NCBI GenBank assembly: GCA_033807775.1
Contig: CM066321.1
Coordinates: 253,258,422 to 253,322,421, forward strand
DNA length: 64,000 nucleotides
DNA from: Saussurea involucrata
Lineage: Eukaryota; Streptophyta; Magnoliopsida; Asterales; Asteraceae
Direction of reading: 5' to 3'
Both the position numbers and the translations under genes were made by a program. Below, in pieces: positions 54,591 through 64,000 of this stretch (the stretch's first letter is position 1; every line of letters begins with the position of its first letter). The notes beneath the pieces were generated by a model. It saw only the letters and a program-made list of their open reading frames with translations, searched no databases and was not told the origin of the DNA.

Positions 54591-56230
54591 TGTAACGACC
54601 CACTTCCCAAAACATACATCAAATAACATATTTCACATATCATAGCTTCATAACCAAAAGATACATAATAATTCACGTACGGTCCCTTAGTCCCAAAACT
54701 ATACAATACAAGACATTAGCATTTCCTAATCTCCGTCAGCTATCAACCGCATCCTACACCTTATCCTTCCCTTTGCTATTAAAAGTTATTCGACCTGGAA
54801 TACATATTTTTGAAAACAAAATGAGGGTTAGACCAAACGGTCTAGTGAGATAATCCCTGTCCGTTTAAAATCATTTGTACAAACACTATAAACCACAAGT
54901 AATTAAATACCAAGCAAGACTCGTGCGCTGTGTACAACTCCTCATTCCCGTGGCCAAATTAGTTGGTTGCGAGCCAACTAATCAATTTACTCCGTTGTAC
55001 TAAAATTACAGCCAACACCGCTGTCCATCCGTACAGCCAAAACTCCACCGGTCCTAAGCCCGGCCAACGTGCACTCGTGTAGTGTAATGCTCATATAAAT
55101 AAATATAATATACACCTCAATATATTATACTTCATTTATAAACACATCATCACATTCCTACCACATATTCATCTCATATATATATATATATATTCCAGTT
55201 TGAAAACGTTTTAAAGTAAAACTTACCTGATTGCTTATCAAAAACTCTTCCAAGCTTTTATCGAGTAATCCAATCCTTCACCCAAAATTCACAGAATCTG
55301 GAACAATTTAATACAATTATCTTTTACCCTCAAATGGTTCCTTAAAAACTAATAATCTTAAATAATCCAAAATTCTCGACTCTTATCGCAACCAACTAGC
55401 TGCGATAACCCGTTGTCGCAATACACAACACTTGTCGCAATCAACTACTGCGACACAGTAACTTGTCGCAACCCACTATTGCGACACTTCTTCTTATCGC
55501 AACCAACTATTGCGATACACCACTTGTCGCAACCAACTGTTGCGATACCAATGAGCTTGTCGCAACCCAAGGTTGCGATACTCATGACTGTCGCAAATCA
55601 CCATAACTGTCGCAACCCACTACTGCGACATTCAGAACTATCTCAGTCAACTAAGTTCATACTTAACCCAGAAATTTATAGGTTTAGACCATGAATGTTG
55701 CTGAAATTTTGCAGAAATACTTAAGACTATATATAGAAACCATCCATAAACTCAGTTTTCCAAAAACATCCACAATTTGTCAAGACCCATTTCTAAACCC
55801 TTTTAGAAAACTACTAAACATAAAAGTGGAATTTATGTAGGATTGTTACCTTTGTTTTCTTGAGTTGATTCTAATAATTCCAACAGAAAGTAAACAATTT
55901 TCCTTCTTCTTCTTGGCCTTTCTTTCTCAAATCCCTCCCTGTTTCTCTCCTCTCTCTATCTTGCCGTGAAAAACCCACACACACACACACTTTAGATATT
56001 TGTTAAATGTTCTAAAGAGGGACACCTCTCTCTTTCTAAATAAAAAGAGGCGGTGGTTTTTGACACCTCATCCATCAATTAACCAACTAACCCCTCAAGT
56101 ATTATCAAATGGTAATTTACACCCTTTAACTTATAAATTAAAATTAAAGTCTACCCCTTAACTTATAACTCCATAAAACTAATCCCAAAATTACATCAAA
56201 ACCAAAATAATAAAAATTAAATAAACCAAC
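54591..56230 (-). repeat. Isolated Tekay-type LTR, minus strand, related to A2 LTR
   Basis: Starts TGTAACGACCC on the plus strand. Shared blocks with the A2 5' LTR in reverse: GACCTGGAATACATATTTTT, GGTCTAGTGAGA and CCGGTCCTAAGCCCGGCC. An array of TGTCGCAAC/GTTGCGATA hairpins at 55390-55630 corresponds to the A2 array. No TG end is visible at 56230, where A2 begins, so A2 seems to have inserted near the start of this LTR. The 93-codon frame here is repeat-derived. Confidence 0.85.
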
Positions 56231-58041
56231 TGTAATAATCAGGTATTTTATCTAATTTCGAATAAGGAATTTATAAGTTTTTATATTAGTATTTTAGGAG
56301 TTAAAAGCTAAAGGGTAAGTTTTAATTTAATAATGGAAGTTTAGGGGTATGTTTTGTCATATAAGCTAAACTTGAGGTTTGTTTTGTCTCTCTTCACAAA
56401 CTCTCTCCCACCACCGCCACTTCCACCTCTTGTAGAGGAGGTGTCCTCTTGTTAGTAATTAGAAGATATTATTCAAAGTGTTTGTGTGTGTAAGTGCATT
56501 CGGTTGAGAGAGAGAGAGAGAGAGAAATCGAGAGAAAGTTTGAAGGGAAGAAGAAGGAAAAGATTAAGAAGTTTGTTGCTGTGATTCAGGGATTTAAACT
56601 GAAGTGATTCAGGTAAACAATCCATACCTTATATGTGTTTTAATTCTCTAAAGTGTTCTTGAGGTTTATAGTTAAGTTCTTGGTGGGTTTTGTTAAAAAG
56701 AGGTGTTTTGGGAAATCTGAGCTTAAGGTTAAGTTATGTTTATAGTCTTAATCATAACTGCATCTTTATATAAACATACATAGAATAAAGCTGCAAAAAT
56801 CTGGGTTTTAGGATGAAACAGTAGACTGAGACTTTCATCGAAGTCGCAGTAGGCTAGTATTCATCGAAGTCGCAGTAGGTTAATATTCATCGAAGTCGCA
56901 GTAGGTTAATATTCATCGAAGTCGCAATGGACGACTGCGACATTCATCGGAGTCGCAATGGTTGGTTGCGACTTGGGTATGAAGTCGCAATGGTCGTTTG
57001 CGACTTAGCTTGAAATCACAGTAGTTGGTTGCGATTCAAGTTTGGAATCGCAGTTGTTGATTGCGACTCCAAGGTGGAATCGCAATAGTGCGTTGCGACT
57101 CCAAGGTGGAATCGCAATAGTGTGTTGCGACTCCAGGGTGGAATCGCAATAAGGGGTTGCGACTTCGGGGTGAAATCGCAATAAGGGGTTGCGACTTCAG
57201 GGTGGAATCGCAATAGGAGATTGCGACTTGGTACTGTTCATTACGGTTGCGACTTGTACTGTTGATTTCGATTTCATATATTTTGGGTTGCGACTTGGGT
57301 TAAGGATTTTTTAAGTTTAAGTATTAAAGGAGATATTCGGTATTTTATCTGATTTCAGATTCTGTGAAGGATTGACCTACTTGAATTATCTTGGAAGGGT
57401 TTTTGCGATCAAAACAAGAGGTGAGTTTTTATTTGAAATATTTTCAAATGGAATACATATATGTGTGATTAAATGTAATATGGTGCATATAATGTTTATA
57501 TGAATATTGCATTGTATGAGTACTAGTTGGCCGGGCTTAGGACCGGTGAAAGTTGGCTGTACAAAGGGACAGTGGTGTTGGCTGTATTTAGTACAGCGGT
57601 GTAAATTAATTAATTGGCTTGCTACCAATTAATATGGCCAAGGAAAAGAAAAGAGAAAGAGATGGAAGGATTACATGAGTCATAATTGGTATTCTTATGT
57701 GAATAGTATGTATGAATATGTGCAAATGTTTTCTTTTACTAACGGGGATTTTTCTCACTAGACCTCAAGGTCTAACCCTCATTTTTGTTTTAAAAATATG
57801 TATTCCAGGTCATGGAGCAAAAAAGAGACAATGATAGGATTTATCATGTTAGCTTTTGTGGATGTTGAATGATTATGAAGATTTCAGTTATAATTAGTAG
57901 TTGTTATGTATTTTACTTTATTCGAAAAAGTTTGTACTGAAAGACCTAATTGTAGAATTTAAGGGACCATATTTGGATTATGATATGTTATTTTGTGGTG
58001 AATTATATGAAACTTGTATGTTGGGATTAAGGGATGTTACA
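56231..58041 (+). repeat. A2 5' LTR (1.81 kb) with TCGCAA/TTGCGA hairpin array
   Basis: TGTAATAATCAGG ... GGGATGTTACA. A (GA)n run lies near 56504-56523. From 56840 to 57250 there are three copies of a 26-base CATCGAAGTCGCAGTAGG unit, then about six hairpin units such as GGAATCGCAA, 7-base spacer, TTGCGACTCC. No ORF of note. Confidence 0.94.
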
Positions 58042-58043
58042 AA

Positions 58044-58056
58044 TGGTATCAGAGCC
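58044..58056 (+). promoter_or_regulatory. A2 primer binding site
   Basis: TGGTATCAGAGCC two bases after the LTR end; initiator tRNA-Met complement. A 245-base leader follows before the gag ATG. Confidence 0.9.
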
Positions 58057-58303
58057 TTAGTTTAAGAGATTTAGGTATTAGTATCTGTACCTAGACTTAA
58101 ACTGCATGCGAAGTAGGATGTCCTTGTTATTTTAGAACCTTGGGATTATAAATATAAAAAGGTAGAAGGAACATCATGTAAGGTAATTTCAGATTACACC
58201 TGGCCAGTGTAAATATGATCTTACAGGTACATGTTTGAACCAGAATACTTTATTATATGGGGTATGTGCTTATGTGTATATTAACCTTGTTTGAATCAAC
58301 AGA

Positions 58304-58890
58304 ATGGCAAGTGGAACGAGACAAACAGCCGGAGGAAGGGGAAGAGGGGGAGAAAGAGGCAGAGGTAGGACAGGGAGCAGTGTACAGGGGCGAGGCACAG
58401 AGTTTGTTACAAGAGACGATCTAGCGGTTGAAATGGGAAGACTTCAGGCAATTATTCAAGCCATGTTTAACCAGACTCATCATTCGGAAACAGAAATACC
58501 AGACCCTACCCTTGGAAACGAAGTACCTATCGCGCCTATTGTCACATCAGTACCAAGAAAGTGTGATTATAAAATGTTTTTAAGCTGTAAACCACCCACG
58601 TATGGAGGGGACAGAGATCCAGTAAAAGCAATGAGATGGCTGAAGGAAGTTGAAGCTGTATTTAAGACCAGTAAATGCGCGGAAGAAGATAAAGTGTTAT
58701 ATGGAACTGCAATGTTGAAAGCGGACGCCTTGTATTGGTGGGAGGCCCTTATTGACTCTGAAGGACCTGAGGTATATTCAACTTTTACTTGGGGCGAATT
58801 CTCGAGAGCATTTAAGGAACAGTTTTGCCCGCAAGCCGCAGTTAGACAGTTGGAAGAGGAATTCCTGAGCCTACAGCAAAGAAAATTTAT
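58304..58890 (+). CDS. gag: A2 Gag, N-terminal part (before frameshift)
   Basis: ATG 58304 opens MASGTRQTAGGRGRGGERGRG, an Arg/Gly-rich start, then the retrotransposon Gag capsid domain (PPTYGGDRDPVKAMRWLKE, YWWEAL, FCPQAAVRQLEEEF). At 58881-58886 the sequence GAAAAT has one A more than expected from the A1 homologue. The frame therefore leaves the Gag sequence and stops at 59032 while the true Gag continues in the next frame (58917 on). Probably a recent mutation, since all else is intact; a sequencing slip in the A run is possible. Confidence 0.88.
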
Positions 58891-61800
58891 CGGTAAGAGA
58901 CTACACTGCTCGTTTCTTGGAAAAGTTGCGTTTCGGAGAATATTATGTTGCCACCGAAAAGATGAAGATGGAAAGGTATGTATTCGGATTGAATTCGGAG
59001 ATCAGAAAGTTGGTAACTGCAGCGAGACCTAATACGTTTTCAGAAGCAGTCAATGCTGCGGAAAATGTGGAGCGAGACAATAAGAGGGATGTTGGGGATA
59101 AAAGTGCGGGAAAGAGAAAATGGGAAGGACCGCCACATGATATGAAGAAGTCTGGGTTTCAGAGATCTGATAATCGTCCACCTTTTCGAGCAGCTGAAAG
59201 ACCTTGCCCAAAGTGCCACCGTTTCCACCAGGGAAGCTGTCAAGTAGATCCTAGAAACTGTTATAAGTGCGGGAAGTTTGGTCACATTGCTAAAGATTGT
59301 CGGGTGGTTAGATTTTGTTATTCATGCAATTCTCCAGATCATCTTCAATCGGATTGTCCACTAGGAAGAATACCATCGGGAGGCACGTCGACAAGAGCAA
59401 CGGGTTTTAGACCAACAGTACCGAGGTCAGAGCCAACAAGAGCAAGAGGCCGTTCATTTCAGATGACAGCAAAAGAAGCGGAGGAAACTCCGGACGTGGT
59501 TACAGGTACATTCTTAATAAATTCTACACGTGCTAAGGTGTTATTTGATTCCGGTGCAAACCGATCGTTTGTGTCTCCTTCATTTGCTACTCATATGCGT
59601 TTAAAGCCGAAAGTGTTAGATCATGCTTTAATGGTAGATACGGCAAATGAAAATCAAGTATCAGTTAAAGAAGTATTTGATGGTTGTGTGATAGATATAG
59701 AAGGGTGCGGAGTACCGATCCAGTTATTTCCAATAGCCCTGGTAGAGTTTGATGTGGTAGTGGGAATGGACTGGTTAGCCGAGAACCAAGCTAATATAAA
59801 TTGTGATAAGAAGTTAATAAACGTTGTGTTACCTGAAAAAGGGCCGGTGGTGATCTATGGCGATCGTAGGAATCACCAGTATAATCTTATTTCTATGATA
59901 AAAGCCCGTAAGTGTGTTAATAAAGGTTGTCAGAGTTACTTAGCTTACGTAATAGATACTAAGCTAGAGAAGAGTAAGTTAGAAGACATCCCAATTGTTA
60001 GTGATTTTCCAGAAGTGTTTCCTGAAGACTTGAACAGTCTTCCGCCCGTTAGACAGGTAGAATTCGGTATAGATCTAATTCCTGGAGCCAACCCTATAGC
60101 CCGTGCACCGTATCGTTTGGCGCCTCCGGAAATGAAAGAAATGATGGCACAACTGCAAGATCTATCCGATAAAGGTTTCATCAGACCAAGTACTTCGCCA
60201 TGGGGAGCACCAGTTTTGTTTGTGAAAAAGAAAGATGGTTCGATGAGAATGTGTATCGACTACAGAGAATTGAATAAGCGCACGATCAAAAATAAGTATC
60301 CCCTACCTAGAATTGATGACCTCTTCGGTCAATTAGTCGGAGCTTGTTGTTTCTCCAAGATTGATTTAAGATCCGGTTATCATCAGTTGAAGGTCAAGGA
60401 AGAAGACGTTTTGAAAACTGCTTTTCGCACCAGGTACGGTCACTATGAGTTTCTAGTAATGCCATTTGGATTGACAAACGCTCCAGCCGCCTTTATGGAT
60501 CTAATGAATCGGGTATGTAAGCTATATCTTGATAAATTCGTCATTGTATTTATCGATGATATACTTATTTATTCCCGATCCAAAGAGGATCATGCACGAC
60601 ATCTTCGTTTGATTTTGGAATTGTTGAAGAAAGAAAAGTTGTATGCGAAATTTTCAAAGTGTGAATTCTGGTTGCGGGAAGTTCAGTTTTTGGGGCATAT
60701 AGTTTCTGAAAGGGGTATACAAGTCGATCCGATGAATGTGGAAGCAGTTGAAAAATGGGAACCACCAAAGACAGCAATAGAAGTACGAAGTTTTCTGGGT
60801 TTGGCCGGCTACTACCGAAAGTTCATAAAAGATTTCTCTCGTATTGCCACACCGTTGACGAAGCTGACTCGGAAGAATCTGAAGTTCGAATGGAAGGCAG
60901 AACAGGACGAGGCATTCAGGATATTAAAGGAGAAACTCTGCAACGCGCCGATTTTAGCATTGCCAGAAGGTTCGGATGATTTTGTGGTCTACAGCGATGC
61001 TTCTAAGTTAGGTTTAGGATGTGTACTCATGCAACGTGGAAAAGTAATTGCCTATGCTTCTCGTCAATTAAAGGACCATGAAAGGCAATATCCTACCCAC
61101 GATATGGAACTTGCAGCGGTTGTCTTTGCATTGAAGATTTGGAGACATTATCTGTATGGTTCCAAATGTCAAATTTTTACAGATCATAAGAGTCTTCAAC
61201 ATCTTTTTGATCAAAAGGAACTGAATATGAGGCAAAGAAGGTGGCTAGAGTTAGTGAATGATTATGATTGTGAAATCCTTTATCACCCAGGAAAAGCGAA
61301 CGTGGTGGCAGATGCACTAAGTCGACAAGAAAGAAGTGGAACGATAAAGGCGATATCTTTAAGAGCGGAACTGCTTCCAAACATTTTTGACGAATTACTG
61401 AAGTGCCAATTAGATGCTTATCAAGAAGAAAGTTTGAAATCTGAACGGTTGGTTGGGATATCAGCATTGCTTGGGAAAGATAACCGTGGGTTGTTGTGTT
61501 TGGAGAATAGGATTTGGGTACCTCGTTTGGGTGGATTACGTGATCGTGTACTACAAGAAGCTCATCAATCTCGATTCTCCATTCATCCAGGTACAAATAA
61601 GATGTATAGAGATCTGAAGCCATTTTACTGGTGGCCGGGGATGAAAAGAAGCATTTCAAAGTATGTGGAGGAATGTACTACTTGCAAGAAGGTGAAGATT
61701 GAACATCAAAAACCGTTTGGTCAACTGCAACGATTAGAAATTCCAGTGTGGAAATGGGATCAGATCACAACTGATTTCATTACCAAGTTACCAAGAACTT

Positions 61801-62810
61801 CGAAGGGATTCGATTCTATTTGGGTGATTGTGGATAGGTTGACGAAGTCTGCTCATTTCTTGCCAATAAAAGAAACCGATTCTTTGGAACGTTTGGCCAA
61901 ACTGTACATTAATGAAATAGTAACTCGACATGGAGTACCAATTTCGATTATTTCTGATCGAGATAGTCGTTTTACTTCTAGATTTTGGAGGAGCTTTCAA
62001 AAAGAGATGGGAACGCAGATAAAGTTAAGTACAACATATCATCCTCAAACTGATGGACAAAGCGAAAGAACAATTCAGACGTTAGAAGATATGCTTCGGG
62101 CTTGTATAGTTGATTTTGGAGGATCATGGGATAAACATTTGCCTTTGATAGAGTTCGCTTACAATAACAGTTATCATTCTAGTATTCAGGCCGCACCGTT
62201 TGAAGTATTGTATGGTAGGAAATGCCGAACGCCTTTGTGTTGGAATGAAGTAGGGGAAAAGCAGTTAGCAGGGCCAGAAATAGTACAGTTAACAGCAGAT
62301 AAGATTACTCAGATCCGGGATAGATTGAAAACGGCACAAGACAGACAGAAAAGTTATGCAGATCGACGCCGGAAACCGTTAGAATTTCAGGTTGGGGAAT
62401 TTGTGATGTTAAAAGTTTCACCTTGGAAAGGAGTCATACGTTTTGGGAAGCAAGGTAAACCAAGTCCGCGGTATATTGGGCCATTTGAAATTACAGAAAG
62501 AATTGGTGAAGTAGCATACAGATTGGATCTTCCGCATGAGTTGAGCAGAATTCACAACCCGTTTCATGTGTCGAATTTTCGAAAGTGTTTGGTATCACCA
62601 GATCAGGCAGTATCTCTACCGGATATACAAGTGGATGAAAAGTTGAACTATGTGGAGGAACCGGAAGCAATAGTTGATCACAAGGTTAAAGTATTGAGGA
62701 ATAAGGAGATCAGGCAGGTAAAGGTTCAATGGAAACATCATAGGGGTCAGGATGCGACATGGGAATCAGAGTCGGAGATGAGAGCCAAATACCCTCATCT
62801 GTTCACTTGA
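58891..62810 (+). CDS. pol: A2 Gag C-terminus and Pol polyprotein (PR-RT-RH-IN-chromodomain)
   Basis: Open to TGA 62808-62810. Counted from ATG 58917 (1,297 codons): three zinc knuckles at 97-147 including CYKCGKFGHIAKDC; protease DSGA at 211-214; RT with D483 (KIDLRSG) and FIDD at 545-548; RNase H D694, E731 and D756; integrase zinc block H883, H890, C920, C923; core D953, SDRD at 1013-1016, E1050; chromodomain-like tail 1247-1297. All catalytic residues are present. The polyprotein is cut by its own protease; RT/RH copy the RNA and the integrase inserts the DNA. The ATG at 58917 is internal to Gag; natural translation would start at 58304. Confidence 0.95.
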
Positions 62811-62833
62811 CTGAATTCCAGGACGGAATTCTT

Positions 62834-62848
62834 TTAAGGGGGAGATGT
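62834..62848 (+). promoter_or_regulatory. A2 polypurine tract
   Basis: TTAAGGGGGAGATGT immediately before the LTR, 24 bases after the pol stop. Confidence 0.88.
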
Positions 62849-64000
62849 TGTAATAACCAGGTATTTTATCTAATTTCGAATAAGGAATTTATAAGTTTTT
62901 ATATTAGTATTTTAGGAGTTAAAAGCTAAAGGGTAAGTTTTAATTTAATAATGGAAGTTTAGGGGTATGTTTTGTCATATAAGCTAAACTTGAGGTTTGT
63001 TTTGTCTCTCTTCACAAACTCTCTCCCACCACCGCCACTTCCACCTCTTGTAGAGGAGGTGTCCTCTTGTTAGTAATTAGAAGATATTATTCAAAGTGTT
63101 TGTGTGTGTAAGTGCATTCGGTTGAGAGAGAGAGAGAGAGAGAAATCGAGAGAAAGTTTGAAGGGAAGAAGAAGGAAAAGATTAAGAAGTTTGTTGCTGT
63201 GATTCAGGGATTTAAACTGAAGTGATTCAGGTAAACAATCCATACCTTATATGTGTTTTAATTCTCTAAAGTGTTCTTGAGGTTTATAGTTAAGTTCTTG
63301 GTGGGTTTTGTTAAAAAGAGGTGTTTTGGGAAATCTGAGCTTAAGGTTAGGTTATGTTTATAGTCTTAATCATAACTGCATCTTTATATAAACATACATA
63401 GAATAAAACTGCAAAAATCTGGGTTTTAGGATGAAACAGTAGACTGAGACTTTCATCGAAGTCGCAGTAGGTTAATATTCATCGAAGTCGCAGTAGGTTA
63501 ATATTCATCGAAGTCGCAATGGACGACTGCGACATTCATCGGATTCGCAATGGTTGGTTGCGACTTGGGTATGAAGTCGCAATGGTCGTTTGCGACTTGG
63601 CTTGAAATCACAATAGTTGGTTGCGATTCAAGTTTGGAATCGCAGTTGTTGATTGCGACTCCAAGGTGGAATCGCAATAGTGCGTTGCGACTCCAAGGTG
63701 GAATCGCAATAGTGTGTTGCGACTCCAGGGTGGAATCGCAATAAGGGGTTGCGACTTCGGGGTGAAATCGCAATAAGGGGTTGCGACTTCAGGGTGGAAT
63801 CGCAATAGGAGATTGCGACTTGGTACTGTTCATTACGGTTGCGACTTGTACTGTTGATTTCGATTTCATATATTTTGGGTTGCGACTTGGGTTAAGGATT
63901 TTGTATGTTTAAGTATTAAAGGAGATATTCGGTATTTTATCTGATTTCAGATTCTGTGAAGGATTGACCTACTTGAATTATCTTGGAAGGGTTTTTGCGA
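62849..64000 (+). repeat. A2 3' LTR, incomplete at window end
   Basis: Begins TGTAATAACCAGG. Matches 56231-57408 with few substitutions and one fewer 26-base CATCGAAGTCGCAGTAGG unit (two instead of three). Continues beyond the window, so the target duplication cannot be read. Confidence 0.94.

Larger units (their letters stand above)
56231..64000 (+). mobile_element. A2: nearly intact Ty3/gypsy chromovirus (Tekay type), 3' LTR cut by window end
   Basis: 5' LTR 56231-58041, primer site, gag-pol (58304-62810), polypurine tract, 3' LTR from 62849. The visible LTR parts differ at fewer than ten sites plus one 26-base repeat unit, so insertion is recent. The only coding lesion I see is a one-base frameshift in gag. 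Confidence 0.96.

Noticed and set aside
57016..57213. Open frames rich in repeated RNTLLRF/ATPYCD-like words in the A2 LTRs
   Set aside because: Translation of the TCGCAA/TTGCGA array, not genes.
58881..58950. Programmed frameshift in A2 gag
   Set aside because: The break lies inside Gag, before the zinc knuckles, which is not a place where such elements shift; a one-base insertion is simpler. Kept only as a test in the findings.
1..64000. A host protein-coding gene, tRNA or rRNA
   Set aside because: I looked for non-transposon coding blocks and RNA genes in the gaps and found none; tRNA-like matches are only primer binding sites.

Overview
The window is about 64 kb of a large, AT-rich plant genome. 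I see no host gene: essentially every stretch belongs to nested LTR retrotransposons. They are Ty3/gypsy chromoviruses of the Tekay/Del type, an Athila-type gypsy, and several Ty1/copia elements with Sirevirus hallmarks (initiator-Met tRNA primer site TGGTATCAGAGC, several polypurine tracts, a long reading frame downstream of pol). The 3' reading frame of one copia element resembles those I recall from daisy-family genomes, so an Asteraceae host is plausible but is an inference.

Layout: 1-4998 is an old Tekay element (A1) with many stops and a truncated 3' LTR. 4999-48173 is a second Tekay family (B): a 3' internal end (4999-5094), a 3.48-kb LTR (5095-8578), primer site, internal region, and a second LTR starting at 23964. 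B has been invaded repeatedly. A pol-less element, C1 (about 10146-21033), sits in its protease region, and a second copy of that family, C2 (11968-17450, LTRs identical by eye, 5-bp target duplication GAACT), sits inside C1's own ORF. The second B LTR holds copia element D (24772-33431, minus strand, duplication AAGAC) and copia element E (35092-47154, minus strand, duplication GAATG). 48174-51536 is the 5' end of an Athila element (F, minus). 51537-52000 is a plus-strand copia pol scrap (G). 52001-54590 is the 3' end of a Sirevirus-like element (H, minus). 54591-56230 is an isolated minus-strand Tekay LTR. 56231-64000 is a nearly intact Tekay element (A2, plus), cut by the window end within its 3' LTR.

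How the parts work: autonomous copies encode Gag (capsid and zinc knuckles) plus protease, reverse transcriptase, RNase H and integrase. C elements encode only a coiled-coil, Gag-tail-like protein with altered zinc-knuckle ligands and must borrow the enzymes. C2 has identical LTRs, so this pol-less family moved recently.

Most interesting: (1) C elements carry, just after the ORF, four hairpins at an exact 44-bp period whose stems show paired, compensating changes within and between copies. (2) The ORF downstream of pol in E is preceded by a gene-like promoter (TGACGTCA, CCAAT, CACGTG, TATA) and a plausible leader intron. (3) Nearly every family carries its own short palindromic word, in arrays in LTRs or leaders, and in E and H throughout the element including coding sequence.
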